This document shows positions 43,087 through 51,779 of a stretch of 64,000 bases of DNA, in pieces. The DNA is from Eubacteriaceae bacterium. GTDB lineage: Bacteria > Bacillota > Clostridia > Peptostreptococcales > Anaerovoracaceae. The notes under the pieces were generated by a model that had not been told where the DNA came from, did not search any database, and saw nothing but the letters and a program-made list of their open reading frames with translations. Within the stretch, counting starts at the first letter, position 1. Every line of letters begins with the position of its first letter. The stretch covers positions 72,516-136,515 of the forward strand of contig CABIWW010000008.1 of assembly GCA_902362435.1 (NCBI GenBank). Direction: 5' to 3'. A program made the translations under genes and the position numbers.

Positions 43087-44973
43087 GTGCGCCCGGCGGC
43101 GCACGTTTCTAAAGGGTTAAAGTCCCGAATTCGCCCGGTAGCGGGAAGAAGATAGCTGAACACCAAGGGTGTCTGTCGTGAGGCAGAATCTGAAGGAAGG
43201 TGCAGGCAAATCTCCGGTCTGACGAACAGAAATCTCATAGAAGGTCATGCATGAGGGTGAGGCTGCCATACAAGTCAAAGCCCAAAAGCTACACGGGATC
43301 ATGCAGGATAGATGAGGCAGACAGATGGAGAGGAAGAAACGTGTGGTACCCGGGGAGACCTGTGCGGCACGCTCTGAAAGGAGCAACCACTGCCCAAAGC
43401 AGTGCTGAACGCACAGGGGTCAGCAGAGGTCATAGTAGTTGGAAAGAACAATGAAGGACCGAATCAACAGGAGTCTTGAGTATGACCCGGAAAGGAGGAA
43501 TGAGCATATGAGTGCAGAAAACAACAAAGAAAGCTGCTTGCAGAGAGATAGCGCGGAACGTAAAGGGTATGTAAGAGCGCACCGCTCATTCAACCGGATA
43601 TGGAAAGAAAGAGACAGTGCAGAGCCAGATCTCCTAGGCAGTATACTCGAAAGAGATAATCTCAATCGAGCATACAAAAGAGTGAAGGCGAACAAAGGAG
43701 CGCCGGGAGTAGATGGTATGACTATCGAAGAAGCCCTCCCATGGCTCAAGGAACACAAAGTCGAATTGCTGGAAAGAATCAGGAAGGGGCACTATACACC
43801 CTCCCCAGTAAGACGAGTCGAAATCCCAAAGCCGGACGGTGGAATGCGAAAGCTTGGTATTCCAACTGTTGTAGACCGTATCATCCAGCAGGCAATCGCA
43901 CAGAAGCTGATACCGATCTATGAACCGAAGTTTTCGGAAGGGAGCTACGGCTACAGACCGGGAAGAAGCGCAAAAGACGCCGTTCTGAAGATAAAGGAGT
44001 ATGCAAAGCAAGGTTACACAAGAGCAGTTGTTCTTGACCTGTCAAAATACTTCGATACGCTGAATCATGTATTGCTATTGAATATCTTACGCAGAGACGT
44101 AAAAGATGAAAGAGTGATACAAATGATAAAGAGGTATCTTAAGAGCAGAGTCATGGAAAACGGAGTGGTAGTCAGAACAGAGGAAGGTTCACCACAAGGC
44201 GGAAATCTTTCGCCGTTACTGGCAAATATCTATCTAAATGAATTTGACCAGGAATTCCAAAGACGAGGAGTGCCTTGCATCCGCTATGCCGACGACATCG
44301 TACTGCTTGCAAAGAGTGAAAGAGCCTCGAAACGGTTACTGGAAAGCAGTACGAAATATCTGGAAGAGACACTGGAATTAAAAGTGAACCGAAAGAAAAG
44401 CCGCACGGTAAGTGTATTTGCGATCCGAAATTTTAAGTATCTTGGTTTTTGTTATGGGAAGAACGGAAAAGGAATCTATATCCGTGTCCATGCAGATGCA
44501 TGGAAGAAAGCCAAGGATAAGCTGAGAAAGCTCACTTCCCGGAGCAGATGCGGAAATATCAGGAAAGCAATGGAAAGAATTAAAATATTCATGCGGGGAT
44601 GGCTGAACTATTTCAGCATTGCGGATATGAAGAACAACATAGAGGCAATGAATGGATGGCTATATCGAAGGATACGAATGTGTATCTGGAAACAGTGGAA
44701 GCTGCCGAAGACAAGGAAGCGGAAGCTGTTAGGACTAGGTCTGCCGGAATGGGCGGCCTGTGAAGGAGCCTACAGTCGTAAAGGCTACTGGAGAATGGCT
44801 GGAAGCGGAGTGGTACAAAGAGCGTTAACAAAAGAAAGACTGATACGCTGGGGATGTTACGATTTATCCATGGCATATCAGTCCCTGCACGTCAACTGTT
44901 GAAACCGCCGTGTACCGAACGGTACGCACGGTGGTGTGAGAGGACGGCGGCTAGTCACCGCCTCCTACTCGAT
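43087..44973 (+). mobile_element. Group II intron, probably class C
   Basis: The 5' end GTGCGCCCGG (43087) fits the GUGYG rule; a domain I-like region with GGTTAAAGTCCCG follows. Downstream of the reverse transcriptase lies domain V (CCGCCGTGTACC-gaac-GGTACGCACGG, from about 44907) and a domain VI hairpin with a bulged A near 44967; the 3' end is set at 44973. Insertion right behind a terminator and a reverse transcriptase without an endonuclease domain are hallmarks of class C introns. Boundaries are accurate to a few bases. Confidence 0.88.
43508..44902 (+). CDS. Group II intron reverse transcriptase/maturase
   Basis: A 464-residue protein from ATG 43508 behind GGAAAGGAGG. The reverse transcriptase has PGVDGMT, RRVEIPKPDGGMRKLGIPTV, GYRPGRSAKDAV, the active site CIRYADDIVLL and GNLSPLLANIYLNEFD; the maturase X domain follows (MKNNIEAMNGWLYRRIRM). 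No HNH/endonuclease zinc domain follows, as in class C. It promotes intron splicing and retrohoming. Confidence 0.93.
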   Translation: MSAENNKESCLQRDSAERKGYVRAHRSFNRIWKERDSAEPDLLGSILERDNLNRAYKRVKANKGAPGVDGMTIEEALPWLKEHKVELLERIRKGHYTPSPVRRVEIPKPDGGMRKLGIPTVVDRIIQQAIAQKLIPIYEPKFSEGSYGYRPGRSAKDAVLKIKEYAKQGYTRAVVLDLSKYFDTLNHVLLLNILRRDVKDERVIQMIKRYLKSRVMENGVVVRTEEGSPQGGNLSPLLANIYLNEFDQEFQRRGVPCIRYADDIVLLAKSERASKRLLESSTKYLEETLELKVNRKKSRTVSVFAIRNFKYLGFCYGKNGKGIYIRVHADAWKKAKDKLRKLTSRSRCGNIRKAMERIKIFMRGWLNYFSIADMKNNIEAMNGWLYRRIRMCIWKQWKLPKTRKRKLLGLGLPEWAACEGAYSRKGYWRMAGSGVVQRALTKERLIRWGCYDLSMAYQSLHVNC

Positions 44974-45009
44974 CCTGTCAGGGCTTATGCTTTCTGAGTT
45001 ATGAACACC

Positions 45010-45038
45010 TTGACATACATGGGACACATCAGCATAAT
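45010..45038 (+). promoter_or_regulatory. Promoter of the DUF2752 gene
   Basis: TTGACA (45010-45015), a 17-base spacer and CATAAT (45033-45038), 37 bases downstream of the intron end. Confidence 0.65.
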
Positions 45039-45087
45039 GATAGTGAAAGCATAAACGGGTCCATGGAAGAAAGAGTACGACAGTCTG

Positions 45088-45459
45088 ATGATGAAGCTTG
45101 ATAATGTACAGAAAAAAATACTTTTGATATATGGGGTGCTGATCGCGATCGGGATCACATACACTGTGCTGATATATACGACCGGATTTGGTATACCGTG
45201 TATGTTCAATCGCTTTACAGGGTATCTGTGTCCCGGATGCGGGACGTCAAGGATGGCGCTTGCCTTGCTCAGGTTTGACTTTTACTCGGCGTTCAGGTTC
45301 AATCCTGTAGCGTTCGTTACAGTGATCATGTGGCTGATGATAAGTATAGGATGCTTTGCAGGCCGACCGGCAGTGCTGAGAAATGAACGGGTGCTGCTCG
45401 GGGCGGTCTATGTGAATATAGCGGCATATCTGATCTTCGCGGTGCTGAGGAATCTGTGA
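45088..45459 (+). CDS. DUF2752 membrane protein
   Basis: A 123-residue protein with three hydrophobic segments and the DUF2752 signature FTGYLCPGCGTSRMALALL at about residues 43-61, including CPGCG. Family function is unknown; the cysteines suggest metal binding at the membrane. The ribosome site is weak. It stands alone between the intron and the Gln-rich protein. Confidence 0.8.
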   Translation: MMKLDNVQKKILLIYGVLIAIGITYTVLIYTTGFGIPCMFNRFTGYLCPGCGTSRMALALLRFDFYSAFRFNPVAFVTVIMWLMISIGCFAGRPAVLRNERVLLGAVYVNIAAYLIFAVLRNL

Positions 45460-45649
45460 TATGCCGGTATGCAAAGTCGTGGCAGCAGTGTCGGTTACGG
45501 CAGTTGTGCAGACATGCCAGACATATCAGAGCAGCTGCATGTTTGTGGAATGTATCTTCTATGGATAGCGGATTGACTTTTGTTCAGTATCAATATAAAA
45601 TGACCATATAAGCATATCTGCAGGGGCAGATACGGAAAGGAATATTTCA

Positions 45650-46633
45650 ATGGATAATAATATGAATAACAGTAATGATATGAACAATAGTATTAATAAT
45701 ATGAACAATAACGTGATGCCTGACAAGAGTACGGCAGAAGGCGAGGGGCTGTATACGGAAGCAGTGCAGATGCACAGCGAAAGTGAAGCTGCCCGGCAGG
45801 GATTCGTACAGCCTCAGGAAGCTGCAGCAGAAGCGGCGGCACCTGCAGAGGCTGCATGGAACGATACACCTGCGGGTGTCGCAGGAACTGACGGAACTGC
45901 AGGGATCGGACAGACACCGCAGCAGATGAATGAGGTGCCGTATACAGGTACAGGCAGGCAGATATACCAGGTCGGCGATCAGTGGCAGATAGGAAGTCCG
46001 CAGACGGGGCAGCAGTATACCCAAGGCGATGCACAGCAGGGGAGTCCGCAGACGGGACAGCAGTATACTCAAGGCGATGCACAGCAGGGAAGTCTGCAGA
46101 CAGGGCAGCAGTATACTCAAGGCGATGCACAGCAGGGTGTTTACGGTACAGGAGCTGATCAGTGGCAGACAGTCAAAGAGCAGCAGCCGTACGGAGCAAG
46201 CCAGTATGATCAGAACAACGGTAACGGCGCATGGCAGCAGAATAGCACGGCACAGTATCAGAACCAGAGCAGCGGTCAGTGGCAGCAGAATGCCGGTCAG
46301 TATCAGACACAGCACAATGAACATCCTAATTATACATATGATCAGAACAGCACGGGAGGTCAGTATCAGCAGTACACGACACAGCAGGCGCCGGCACACG
46401 GCAAAGCAGTTGCTTCGCTGATACTCGGTATCGTGGGAACAGTATGCTGTGCTATAGGCGTTTGCGGAGTCGTGGGACTTATTCTTGCGATAATGGCTAA
46501 AAAAGAAGGAAATAATGAAGGGATAAGAACTGTAGGATTCATTCTGAGCATAATCGCGACAGTTCTGTGGGGAGTATTCATGATAATGATGATAGCCGGC
46601 ATAGCCTCGGATCCGTATTACTATTTGTATTGA
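45650..46633 (+). CDS. Gln-rich repeat protein with C-terminal DUF4190 membrane domain
   Basis: A 327-residue protein. The N-terminus is low-complexity Asn/Met, followed by about 200 residues rich in Gln, Gly, Ser and Tyr with three copies of GSPQTGQQYTQGDAQQ (residues about 115-162), and a C-terminal DUF4190 pair of helices (AVASLILGIVGTVCCAIGV and TVGFILSIIATVLW). The soluble part should be disordered. Related DUF4190 proteins are small membrane proteins of unknown function; here the long Q-rich tail may expand or contract by repeat slippage. The start is 11 bases after GGAAAGGA. Confidence 0.8.
   Translation: MDNNMNNSNDMNNSINNMNNNVMPDKSTAEGEGLYTEAVQMHSESEAARQGFVQPQEAAAEAAAPAEAAWNDTPAGVAGTDGTAGIGQTPQQMNEVPYTGTGRQIYQVGDQWQIGSPQTGQQYTQGDAQQGSPQTGQQYTQGDAQQGSLQTGQQYTQGDAQQGVYGTGADQWQTVKEQQPYGASQYDQNNGNGAWQQNSTAQYQNQSSGQWQQNAGQYQTQHNEHPNYTYDQNSTGGQYQQYTTQQAPAHGKAVASLILGIVGTVCCAIGVCGVVGLILAIMAKKEGNNEGIRTVGFILSIIATVLWGVFMIMMIAGIASDPYYYLY
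45992..46135 (+). repeat. Three in-frame 48-base tandem repeats
   Basis: The 16-residue unit GSPQTGQQYTQGDAQQ is encoded three times with few silent changes (third copy GSLQ). The DNA is nearly identical between copies, which means recent duplication or gene conversion. Confidence 0.9.
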
Positions 46634-46679
46634 GAAAGAAAGTTTCAGTAGGCTGGAACGAATAAGAATGAGAAAAAAC

Positions 46680-46716
46680 ACGGGTGTGTGCGTTTTACAG
46701 CATGCACCTGTTTTTT
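46680..46716 (+). terminator. Terminator between convergent genes
   Basis: CGGGTGTGTGC pairs with GCATGCACCTG using G-T wobbles, followed by TTTTTT. It separates the Gln-rich protein and the CoA-transferase. Confidence 0.65.
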
Positions 46717-46782
46717 ATGGTGCCGGCAAACAAAATACCGCATCCCGGGCATCACAGTATTGCCCGGAACGCGGAGCTTTTA

Positions 46783-48117
46783 CTATCTCTTGTTCGAACG
46801 TCTCCAGATATTCTGTTTCTCAGCGTCTTTTATAAGCTCGTCTCTGAAATCAGGGTGCGCTATGGATATGATCATCTCGGCGCGTTCCCAGGTGCTCCTG
46901 CCGACGAGGTTTACAGCACCGTATTCCGTCACGAGGTAATAGAGCTGACTTCTCGGAGAAGTGACTATATCCCCCTGAAAAATAGGCTTGATATTGGATT
47001 CGAGCGTGCCGTCCTTTTCCCTGAATACGGAAGGCATGCAGATGAACGCTTTGCCGCCTTTTGACATCGCGGCACCGGTGAGGAAGTCCAGCTGGCCTCC
47101 TGTACCGCTGATCTGCCGAGTGCCTGAGCTTTCCGCACATACCTGACCGTAAAGGTCGGTAGAGATACAGCTGTTTATCGAAATCATATTATCGATCTTT
47201 GCTATGATCTCAGGCGAGTTCACGTACTCGAGCGGGTAGGAGATCACACCGGGGTTTTCGTGTACCCATTCATAGAGTGTGTCAGTCCCGAAAGCTATGC
47301 CGAACACGCCTTTGCCCGGACTGAGCGCAGAGTATCTGTTTTTCAGCTTTCCAGCCTTGTGTATATAGTAATATGCGTCGGAGCAGAGCTCTGTGTGCAT
47401 CCCGAGGTCTTTCAGATCGGAGTCGGCGATCATCTTGCCGATGATGCCGGGAAGACCGCCGATGCCGAGCTGGAGAGTGGCACTGTCTGGGATGTACGGC
47501 ATTATGTGTTCCGCGATCTTTATTTCTGCTTCGGTGGGTTCTTCGAGGTGTACCTGGAACAGCGGGCCGTGCTTGCCTTCGACCACCATGTCGACTTCTG
47601 ATATGTGGATGCTGTCGCCGATCCCTCCGTATACACGTGGCAGATTTTCGTTGACCTCGACTATCACGATGTCGGCCTTGTCGAGGATGCCCTTTGCTAT
47701 ACCGGTCGAGGTCGACAGGTTGAAATATCCGTGCGCGTCCATCGGTGTGACTGATATCATTGCTACGTTTATCTCAAGGAAATTCTTGTAGTATTCGACG
47801 ACATTTCGGAAAATCATCGGTATATAGTTGCACAGGCCTTTGTCGCAGAGTTTGCGTTCGTATGCGGAGCAGTGCCAGCTGTTGTATATGAAATGTTCGC
47901 GCTGGGGGTCGCATTCGACGACTTTGATAGGGCCGAAAATCAGGTTTCCTCGGATCTTGACGTCGCTCAGCTCGTCCTTTCGCGCTGCGAGAGCTTCATC
48001 GAGAAGTGCGGGGAATCCGTTTGAAGTGGTGTATTCCACCCAGTCGCCGCTTTTTACTGCTTTCACGGCTTCCTCAGGTGTGCGAAGTTTAGATTTGTAC
48101 TGATCGTAATATGACAT
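46783..48117 (-). CDS. Butyryl-CoA:acetate (or 4-hydroxybutyrate) CoA-transferase family
   Basis: A 444-residue family I CoA-transferase. [16 protein letters not shown] opens it; the catalytic glutamate lies in [18 protein letters not shown], and [12 protein letters not shown] forms the oxyanion/CoA loop. The length and motif layout resemble But/4HbT enzymes that swap CoA between butyryl-CoA and acetate in butyrate fermentation; the acetyl-CoA hydrolase family is the alternative. It is monocistronic, with GGAGG before the start. No other butyrate-pathway gene lies in the window. Confidence 0.9.
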   Translation of the reverse strand: MSYYDQYKSKLRTPEEAVKAVKSGDWVEYTTSNGFPALLDEALAARKDELSDVKIRGNLIFGPIKVVECDPQREHFIYNSWHCSAYERKLCDKGLCNYIPMIFRNVVEYYKNFLEINVAMISVTPMDAHGYFNLSTSTGIAKGILDKADIVIVEVNENLPRVYGGIGDSIHISEVDMVVEGKHGPLFQVHLEEPTEAEIKIAEHIMPYIPDSATLQLGIGGLPGIIGKMIADSDLKDLGMHTELCSDAYYYIHKAGKLKNRYSALSPGKGVFGIAFGTDTLYEWVHENPGVISYPLEYVNSPEIIAKIDNMISINSCISTDLYGQVCAESSGTRQISGTGGQLDFLTGAAMSKGGKAFICMPSVFREKDGTLESNIKPIFQGDIVTSPRSQLYYLVTEYGAVNLVGRSTWERAEMIISIAHPDFRDELIKDAEKQNIWRRSNKR

Positions 48118-48394
48118 TGTAAATCCTCCGGTAAATGTTTTCTATTATGATTTTACAATAGTATCGGCGATTTTCAAAGGAAAAATAATATGGTGCGGGA
48201 TAGCCGGAGGCGTGTATAATATATCTGTCTGCCGTGACTTTCATGCAAAGGGCTGCAGATGCTTATGTAAAGAGTTGCAGCTGTGTGCATCACGCACACC
48301 TGCGTTTTGCAGCAGACCTCAGGTCTCTACGCAGCGTTGATTAACAGACATGATCTGATCTGCTATCATATGCAGTGAAAGGAGCATGGTAATT

Positions 48395-48532
48395 ATGGAT
48401 CAGTATGTTACAGGAGAAATAATAAGGAAACTGCGTGAAGAGAAAAAAATGACGCAGGCAGAGCTGGCGGAGAAGCTGAGCGTCAGCGACAAAACAGTAT
48501 CAAAATGGGAAAACGGAGTTTCCCATAGTTAA
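48395..48532 (+). pseudogene. 5' part of XRE-desulfoferrodoxin regulator, cut by mobile element
   Basis: ATG 48395 follows AAAGGAG. The 40 intact codons encode a full XRE helix-turn-helix (IIRKLREEKKMTQAELAEKL, then SVSDKTVSKWENG). After GG at 48515-48516 the frame leaves the gene and meets TAA at 48530-48532. The continuation is at 62768, where the frame resumes with R-G-Y-P-D. Joined at the GG, the protein would be about 195 residues. Confidence 0.92.
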
Positions 48533-48591
48533 AGATACCACACCAAATATGATGAACCCACGCTTATACACTACCAGCTATAATAAACCGC

Positions 48592-48628
48592 AAGGACAGC
48601 AATTTGATGATACTGCTGTCCTTTCTTT
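48592..48628 (+). terminator. Terminator at the left end of the element
   Basis: AAGGACAGCA/TGCTGTCCTT (48592-48623) plus TTTCTTTT. It shields the cargo from transcription entering from the disrupted gene. Confidence 0.85.
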
Positions 48629-48681
48629 TATAAAATTGCAGTACACATAAAAAAGCTGTAAAATGATAAATATATTTGTCC

Positions 48682-48715
48682 TTGTAACAATTCTCGGACA
48701 TTTGCCTGTTATACT
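48682..48715 (+). promoter_or_regulatory. Two-component promoter with response-regulator box, copy 1
   Basis: TTGTAACAATTC (48682-48693), one base, CGGACATTT (48695-48703), six bases and TATACT (48710-48715). The same layout, base for base in spacing, stands before the ABC transporter. The boxes occupy the -35 region, as expected for sites bound by an OmpR-type activator. Confidence 0.75.
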
Positions 48716-48743
48716 ATCTGCAAAAAGCAAAGGAAGTGAGAAT

Positions 48744-49436
48744 ATGGAGCAGATTTTAATTGTCGAGGACGACAGTTTTTTGAATAAGATGTTGGCCTAT
48801 AACCTGACCGCAGACGGCTACGGCGTGACTTCTGCCCTAAATGCCAGAACCGCAGCCGAAGCCATCCGCCAGCGGGAATTTAATTTAGTGCTGCTGGACA
48901 TCAACCTGCCGGACGGGAACGGTTTTGAACTGTGCAAGCTGATAAAGCCCCAGCACCCGGATACCATCGTGATTTTCCTGACCGCCAACGATCAGGAGAG
49001 CGACCAGATACGGGGCTATGAGGTGGGCGCGGTGGATTACATCACAAAGCCCTTTGTGATCGGGGCCTTGCAGCGGAAAATCAAAGCCATGTTCGCCATG
49101 CTGGAACACCACAAACCGGCCAAGGACATTTACGACGACGGGCGGCTGTTTCTGGACTTCTCGGAACAGACGGCTTCCTTAAATGGCAAGCCCCTGACCC
49201 TATCCCCGATGGAGTACAAAATGCTGAACCTGTTCCGCAAAAATCCCCGGCAAGTGCTGACCCGTGGGCAGCTTTTGGAAAAGCTGTGGGATATAGACGA
49301 AAGGTTTGTAGACGAACACACCCTGACAACTTCTATCAGCCGGATTCGCAGCAAGATTGAATCCGACGGCGGCGCGCCCTACATCAAGACCGTTTACGGC
49401 ATGGGCTATCAATGGACGGGAGGCGAGGCAAAATGA
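48744..49436 (+). CDS. OmpR-family response regulator
   Basis: A 230-residue protein; ATG 48744 follows GGAAGTGAG. Receiver domain with acidic D9-D10, phosphorylation site D52 (LVLLDINLPDG) and Lys in YITKPF, then a winged-helix domain with RGQLLEKLWD and LTTSISRIRSKI. It partners the kinase whose ATG overlaps its stop, and is predicted to activate its own promoter and that of the ABC transporter. GC-rich codon use unlike the host chromosome. A VanR/BceR-like role in sensing envelope-acting antimicrobials is likely but inferred. Confidence 0.93.
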   Translation: MEQILIVEDDSFLNKMLAYNLTADGYGVTSALNARTAAEAIRQREFNLVLLDINLPDGNGFELCKLIKPQHPDTIVIFLTANDQESDQIRGYEVGAVDYITKPFVIGALQRKIKAMFAMLEHHKPAKDIYDDGRLFLDFSEQTASLNGKPLTLSPMEYKMLNLFRKNPRQVLTRGQLLEKLWDIDERFVDEHTLTTSISRIRSKIESDGGAPYIKTVYGMGYQWTGGEAK

Positions 49437-50464
49437 AATTTCAAAACCTCTCGGTAAAGCGGCTGTTTGGCCGGGTGGCAATAGGGTTTGCCCTCTCCAT
49501 GTCCGGGATCACCATAGCCCTTTTTCTTGTGACAAAACAGACGGCGGTGCTGCTGACGGGCGGGGCGCTGCTGTTGTGCGCCCTTGTAGGGATTTTTGTA
49601 CTGACGCAGGCGTTTGGAAAACGGTTATCACAGTTTACCGCTGACCTGTGCCAGACCTTAGACCACATGATTGCCGGAAATGAAGCGCCCCAGCGGCCAG
49701 AGGACAGCGAAACCCAGCTTGCCAGAATCGGACACCGGCTGGCAAGGCTTTACCAGATCATGCAGGAGAACCGCCGCCGGGTGGACGAGGAACGGCAGGA
49801 GTTACAGACCCTTGTATCGGATATTTCCCATCAGGTGAAAACGCCGGTAAGCAATCTGAAAATGGCGACGGACACCCTGCTGGAAAAGCCTATGGCCGAG
49901 GCAGAGCGCACCGACTTTATCCGGGGAATCCGCAGCCAGACGGATAAGCTGGACTTTCTCTTTCAGGCCCTTGTGAAAACCTCCCGTCTGGAAACAGGCG
50001 TGATCCAGTTGGACAAGAAACCGGGCCGCCTCTTTGATACCGTGGCACAGGCCATGAGTGGGATCGTGTATGCAGCGGAGAAAAAGGAAATCGCCGTGTC
50101 CGTGGACTGCCCGGAGGATTTGACCGTTTCCCATGACAGCAAGTGGACATCGGAAGCCCTCTTTAACCTGCTGGACAATGCGGTGAAGTACACCCCGGCA
50201 GGCGGGAAAATCGCTGTGTCTGTGGTGCTGTGGGAAATGTATGTGGAAATCAAAGTGACCGACACTGGCAAGGGCATTTCCGAAAGCAATCAGGCCGCTA
50301 TCTTCCAGCGCTTCTATCGTGAGGAAGAAGTACACGAACAGCAGGGTGTGGGCATTGGCCTGTATCTGGCCCGCGAGATCGTAACGCGGCAGGGTGGCTA
50401 TATCAAAGTGGTTTCGGAGCCGGGCAAGGGTTCGGAATTTTCCATTATGCTGCCTACAAAATGA
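49433..50464 (+). CDS. Sensor histidine kinase
   Basis: A 343-residue protein with two membrane helices (about 13-34 and 41-60) and almost no extracellular loop, then a HisKA domain with phosphoacceptor H133 (DISHQVKTPVSNLKM) and HATPase_c boxes (N box LLDNAVKYTPAGG, GKGISESN, GVGIGLYL). The tiny sensor loop is typical of intramembrane-sensing kinases that detect drugs through a partner ABC transporter, as in Bce-type modules; the transporter genes follow. ATGA overlap with the regulator gene. Confidence 0.92.
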   Translation: MKFQNLSVKRLFGRVAIGFALSMSGITIALFLVTKQTAVLLTGGALLLCALVGIFVLTQAFGKRLSQFTADLCQTLDHMIAGNEAPQRPEDSETQLARIGHRLARLYQIMQENRRRVDEERQELQTLVSDISHQVKTPVSNLKMATDTLLEKPMAEAERTDFIRGIRSQTDKLDFLFQALVKTSRLETGVIQLDKKPGRLFDTVAQAMSGIVYAAEKKEIAVSVDCPEDLTVSHDSKWTSEALFNLLDNAVKYTPAGGKIAVSVVLWEMYVEIKVTDTGKGISESNQAAIFQRFYREEEVHEQQGVGIGLYLAREIVTRQGGYIKVVSEPGKGSEFSIMLPTK

Positions 50465-50490
50465 AAGTAAACAAGCGAGGTGTTTCTATT

Positions 50491-50910
50491 ATGAATGAAC
50501 GAGAAAAAATAATCCGACTGTGGTTTGATATGTGGCTTTATCAGAAAGATATGGGCATTGATGATATTTTTGCGGAAGATGTACTCTATACAGAAAGTTG
50601 GTGTCCCCAGTATAGCAATCGTAAAACAGTAAAACATTGGTTTCAGGAGTGGAATACCCGTGGAAAGGTGGTAGTTTGGGAAATCAAGCAATTTTTCCAT
50701 AAAGAAAATCAAACGATTGTAGAGTGGTATTTCAAAAATGGAATGAACAATGGGGATATAGAGGAATTTGACGGTATTTCTTTGATTGAATGGACAGAGG
50801 ACAATAAAATAAAATCATTAAAAGAGTTTGGGTGTAACCGTAATACCTACAATCCTTATCAAGAAAGCGATACTCCTCAATTTAGAAATCAAAAGGCGAA
50901 TTGGTTTTAG
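50491..50910 (+). CDS. SnoaL/NTF2-like small protein
   Basis: A 139-residue protein; ATG 50491 follows GCGAGGTG. It reads as a cone-shaped NTF2-like fold (EKIIRLWFDMWLYQKDMGID, then FAEDVLYTESWCPQY and IVEWYFKNGMNNGDIEEFDG). Such folds serve as enzymes or ligand-binding proteins; the function here is unknown. It lies between kinase and ABC transporter, and is much more AT-rich than both, so it was added to the module separately. Confidence 0.6.
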   Translation: MNEREKIIRLWFDMWLYQKDMGIDDIFAEDVLYTESWCPQYSNRKTVKHWFQEWNTRGKVVVWEIKQFFHKENQTIVEWYFKNGMNNGDIEEFDGISLIEWTEDNKIKSLKEFGCNRNTYNPYQESDTPQFRNQKANWF

Positions 50911-50968
50911 AACAGATCATGAGCTACGGCGGACGGCCATTTCCGGCTGCCCGCCGTAAATTTTTTTG

Positions 50969-51057
50969 AAATGTCCGAGCGTTGTAACATTTCACCCCGA
51001 TTTTCAATGAAATTTTTGGGCCGCTGTAACATTTCGCGGACATTTGGGTTTTACAAT
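50969..51057 (+). promoter_or_regulatory. ABC transporter promoter with response-regulator boxes, copy 2
   Basis: AAATGTCCG (50969-50977), TTGTAACATTTC (50982-50993), then CTGTAACATTTC (51024-51035), one base, CGGACATTT (51037-51045), six bases and TACAAT (51052-51057). The last part repeats the spacing of the promoter at 48682-48715 exactly; the first part repeats at 54371. Confidence 0.75.
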
Positions 51058-51099
51058 ACCCTTATCAGCAGGCAGAAAGCCTTGGAAGGAGTTTTGAGT

Positions 51100-51765
51100 A
51101 TGAGTATTTTACAGACTATCGACCTGAAAAAGTATTACGGCACAAAGCCGAATATCACCCGCGCCCTTGACGGCGTGAACTTCTCCGTAAATGACGGTGA
51201 GTTTGTGGCCGTTGTGGGAACCTCCGGAAGCGGCAAGTCCACCCTGCTTCACATGATGGGCGGGCTGGACACTCCCACCAGCGGAACCGTGATTGTCCGG
51301 GACAAAGAGCTGTCGAAAATGAACGACGAACAGCTCACCATCTTCCGCCGCCGCAACATCGGCTTTATCTTCCAGAACTATAACCTTGTTCCGATCCTGA
51401 ATGTGTATGAGAACATCGTCCTGCCGGTGGAGCTGGACGGGGACACGGTGGATCAGAAGTTTTTGGACGAGATCGTTCATCTGCTGGGGCTGGAAGATAA
51501 ACTGAAAAACATGCCGAACAATCTTTCCGGCGGACAGCAGCAGCGTGTGGCTATCGCCCGCGCCTTGATTACCAAACCGGCTATTGTGCTGGCCGACGAG
51601 CCGACCGGCAACCTTGACAGCAAGACCAGCGCCGAGGTGCTGGGGCTTATCAAGCGCACCAGTGCAGAGTTCCGGCAAACTGTTGTGATGATTACGCACA
51701 ATGACGACATTGCCCGCCTTGCAGATCGGATTGTCCGCATTGAGGACGGCAGGATTGTGGAATAA
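51100..51765 (+). CDS. ABC transporter ATP-binding protein (MacB/BceA type)
   Basis: A 221-residue ATPase; ATG 51100 follows GGAAGGAG. Walker A GTSGSGKST (40-48), Q-loop FIFQNYNLVP, signature LSGGQQQRVAIARAL, Walker B IVLADEPTGNLDS. The family pairs with FtsX-like permeases to remove or sense antimicrobial peptides. It ends 14 bases before the permease. GC-rich, like the two-component genes. Confidence 0.95.
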   Translation: MSILQTIDLKKYYGTKPNITRALDGVNFSVNDGEFVAVVGTSGSGKSTLLHMMGGLDTPTSGTVIVRDKELSKMNDEQLTIFRRRNIGFIFQNYNLVPILNVYENIVLPVELDGDTVDQKFLDEIVHLLGLEDKLKNMPNNLSGGQQQRVAIARALITKPAIVLADEPTGNLDSKTSAEVLGLIKRTSAEFRQTVVMITHNDDIARLADRIVRIEDGRIVE

Positions 51766-51779
51766 GGAGGTGGCAAGCT

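Noticed and set aside
45992..46135. CRISPR-like repeat array
   Set aside because: The repeats are contiguous, in frame and without spacers; they encode protein repeats. No CRISPR array is in the window.
45647..46681. Long open frame on the minus strand opposite the Gln-rich protein
   Set aside because: Cys/Leu/Ile-rich artefact of repeated CAG codons on the other strand; the plus-strand frame has a ribosome site and a recognisable domain.
48118..48394. Regulatory RNA in the 277-base gap before the XRE gene
   Set aside because: Two modest hairpins (GTGTGC/GCACAC and AGACCT/AGGTCT) are present but no motif or promoter links them to a known class.
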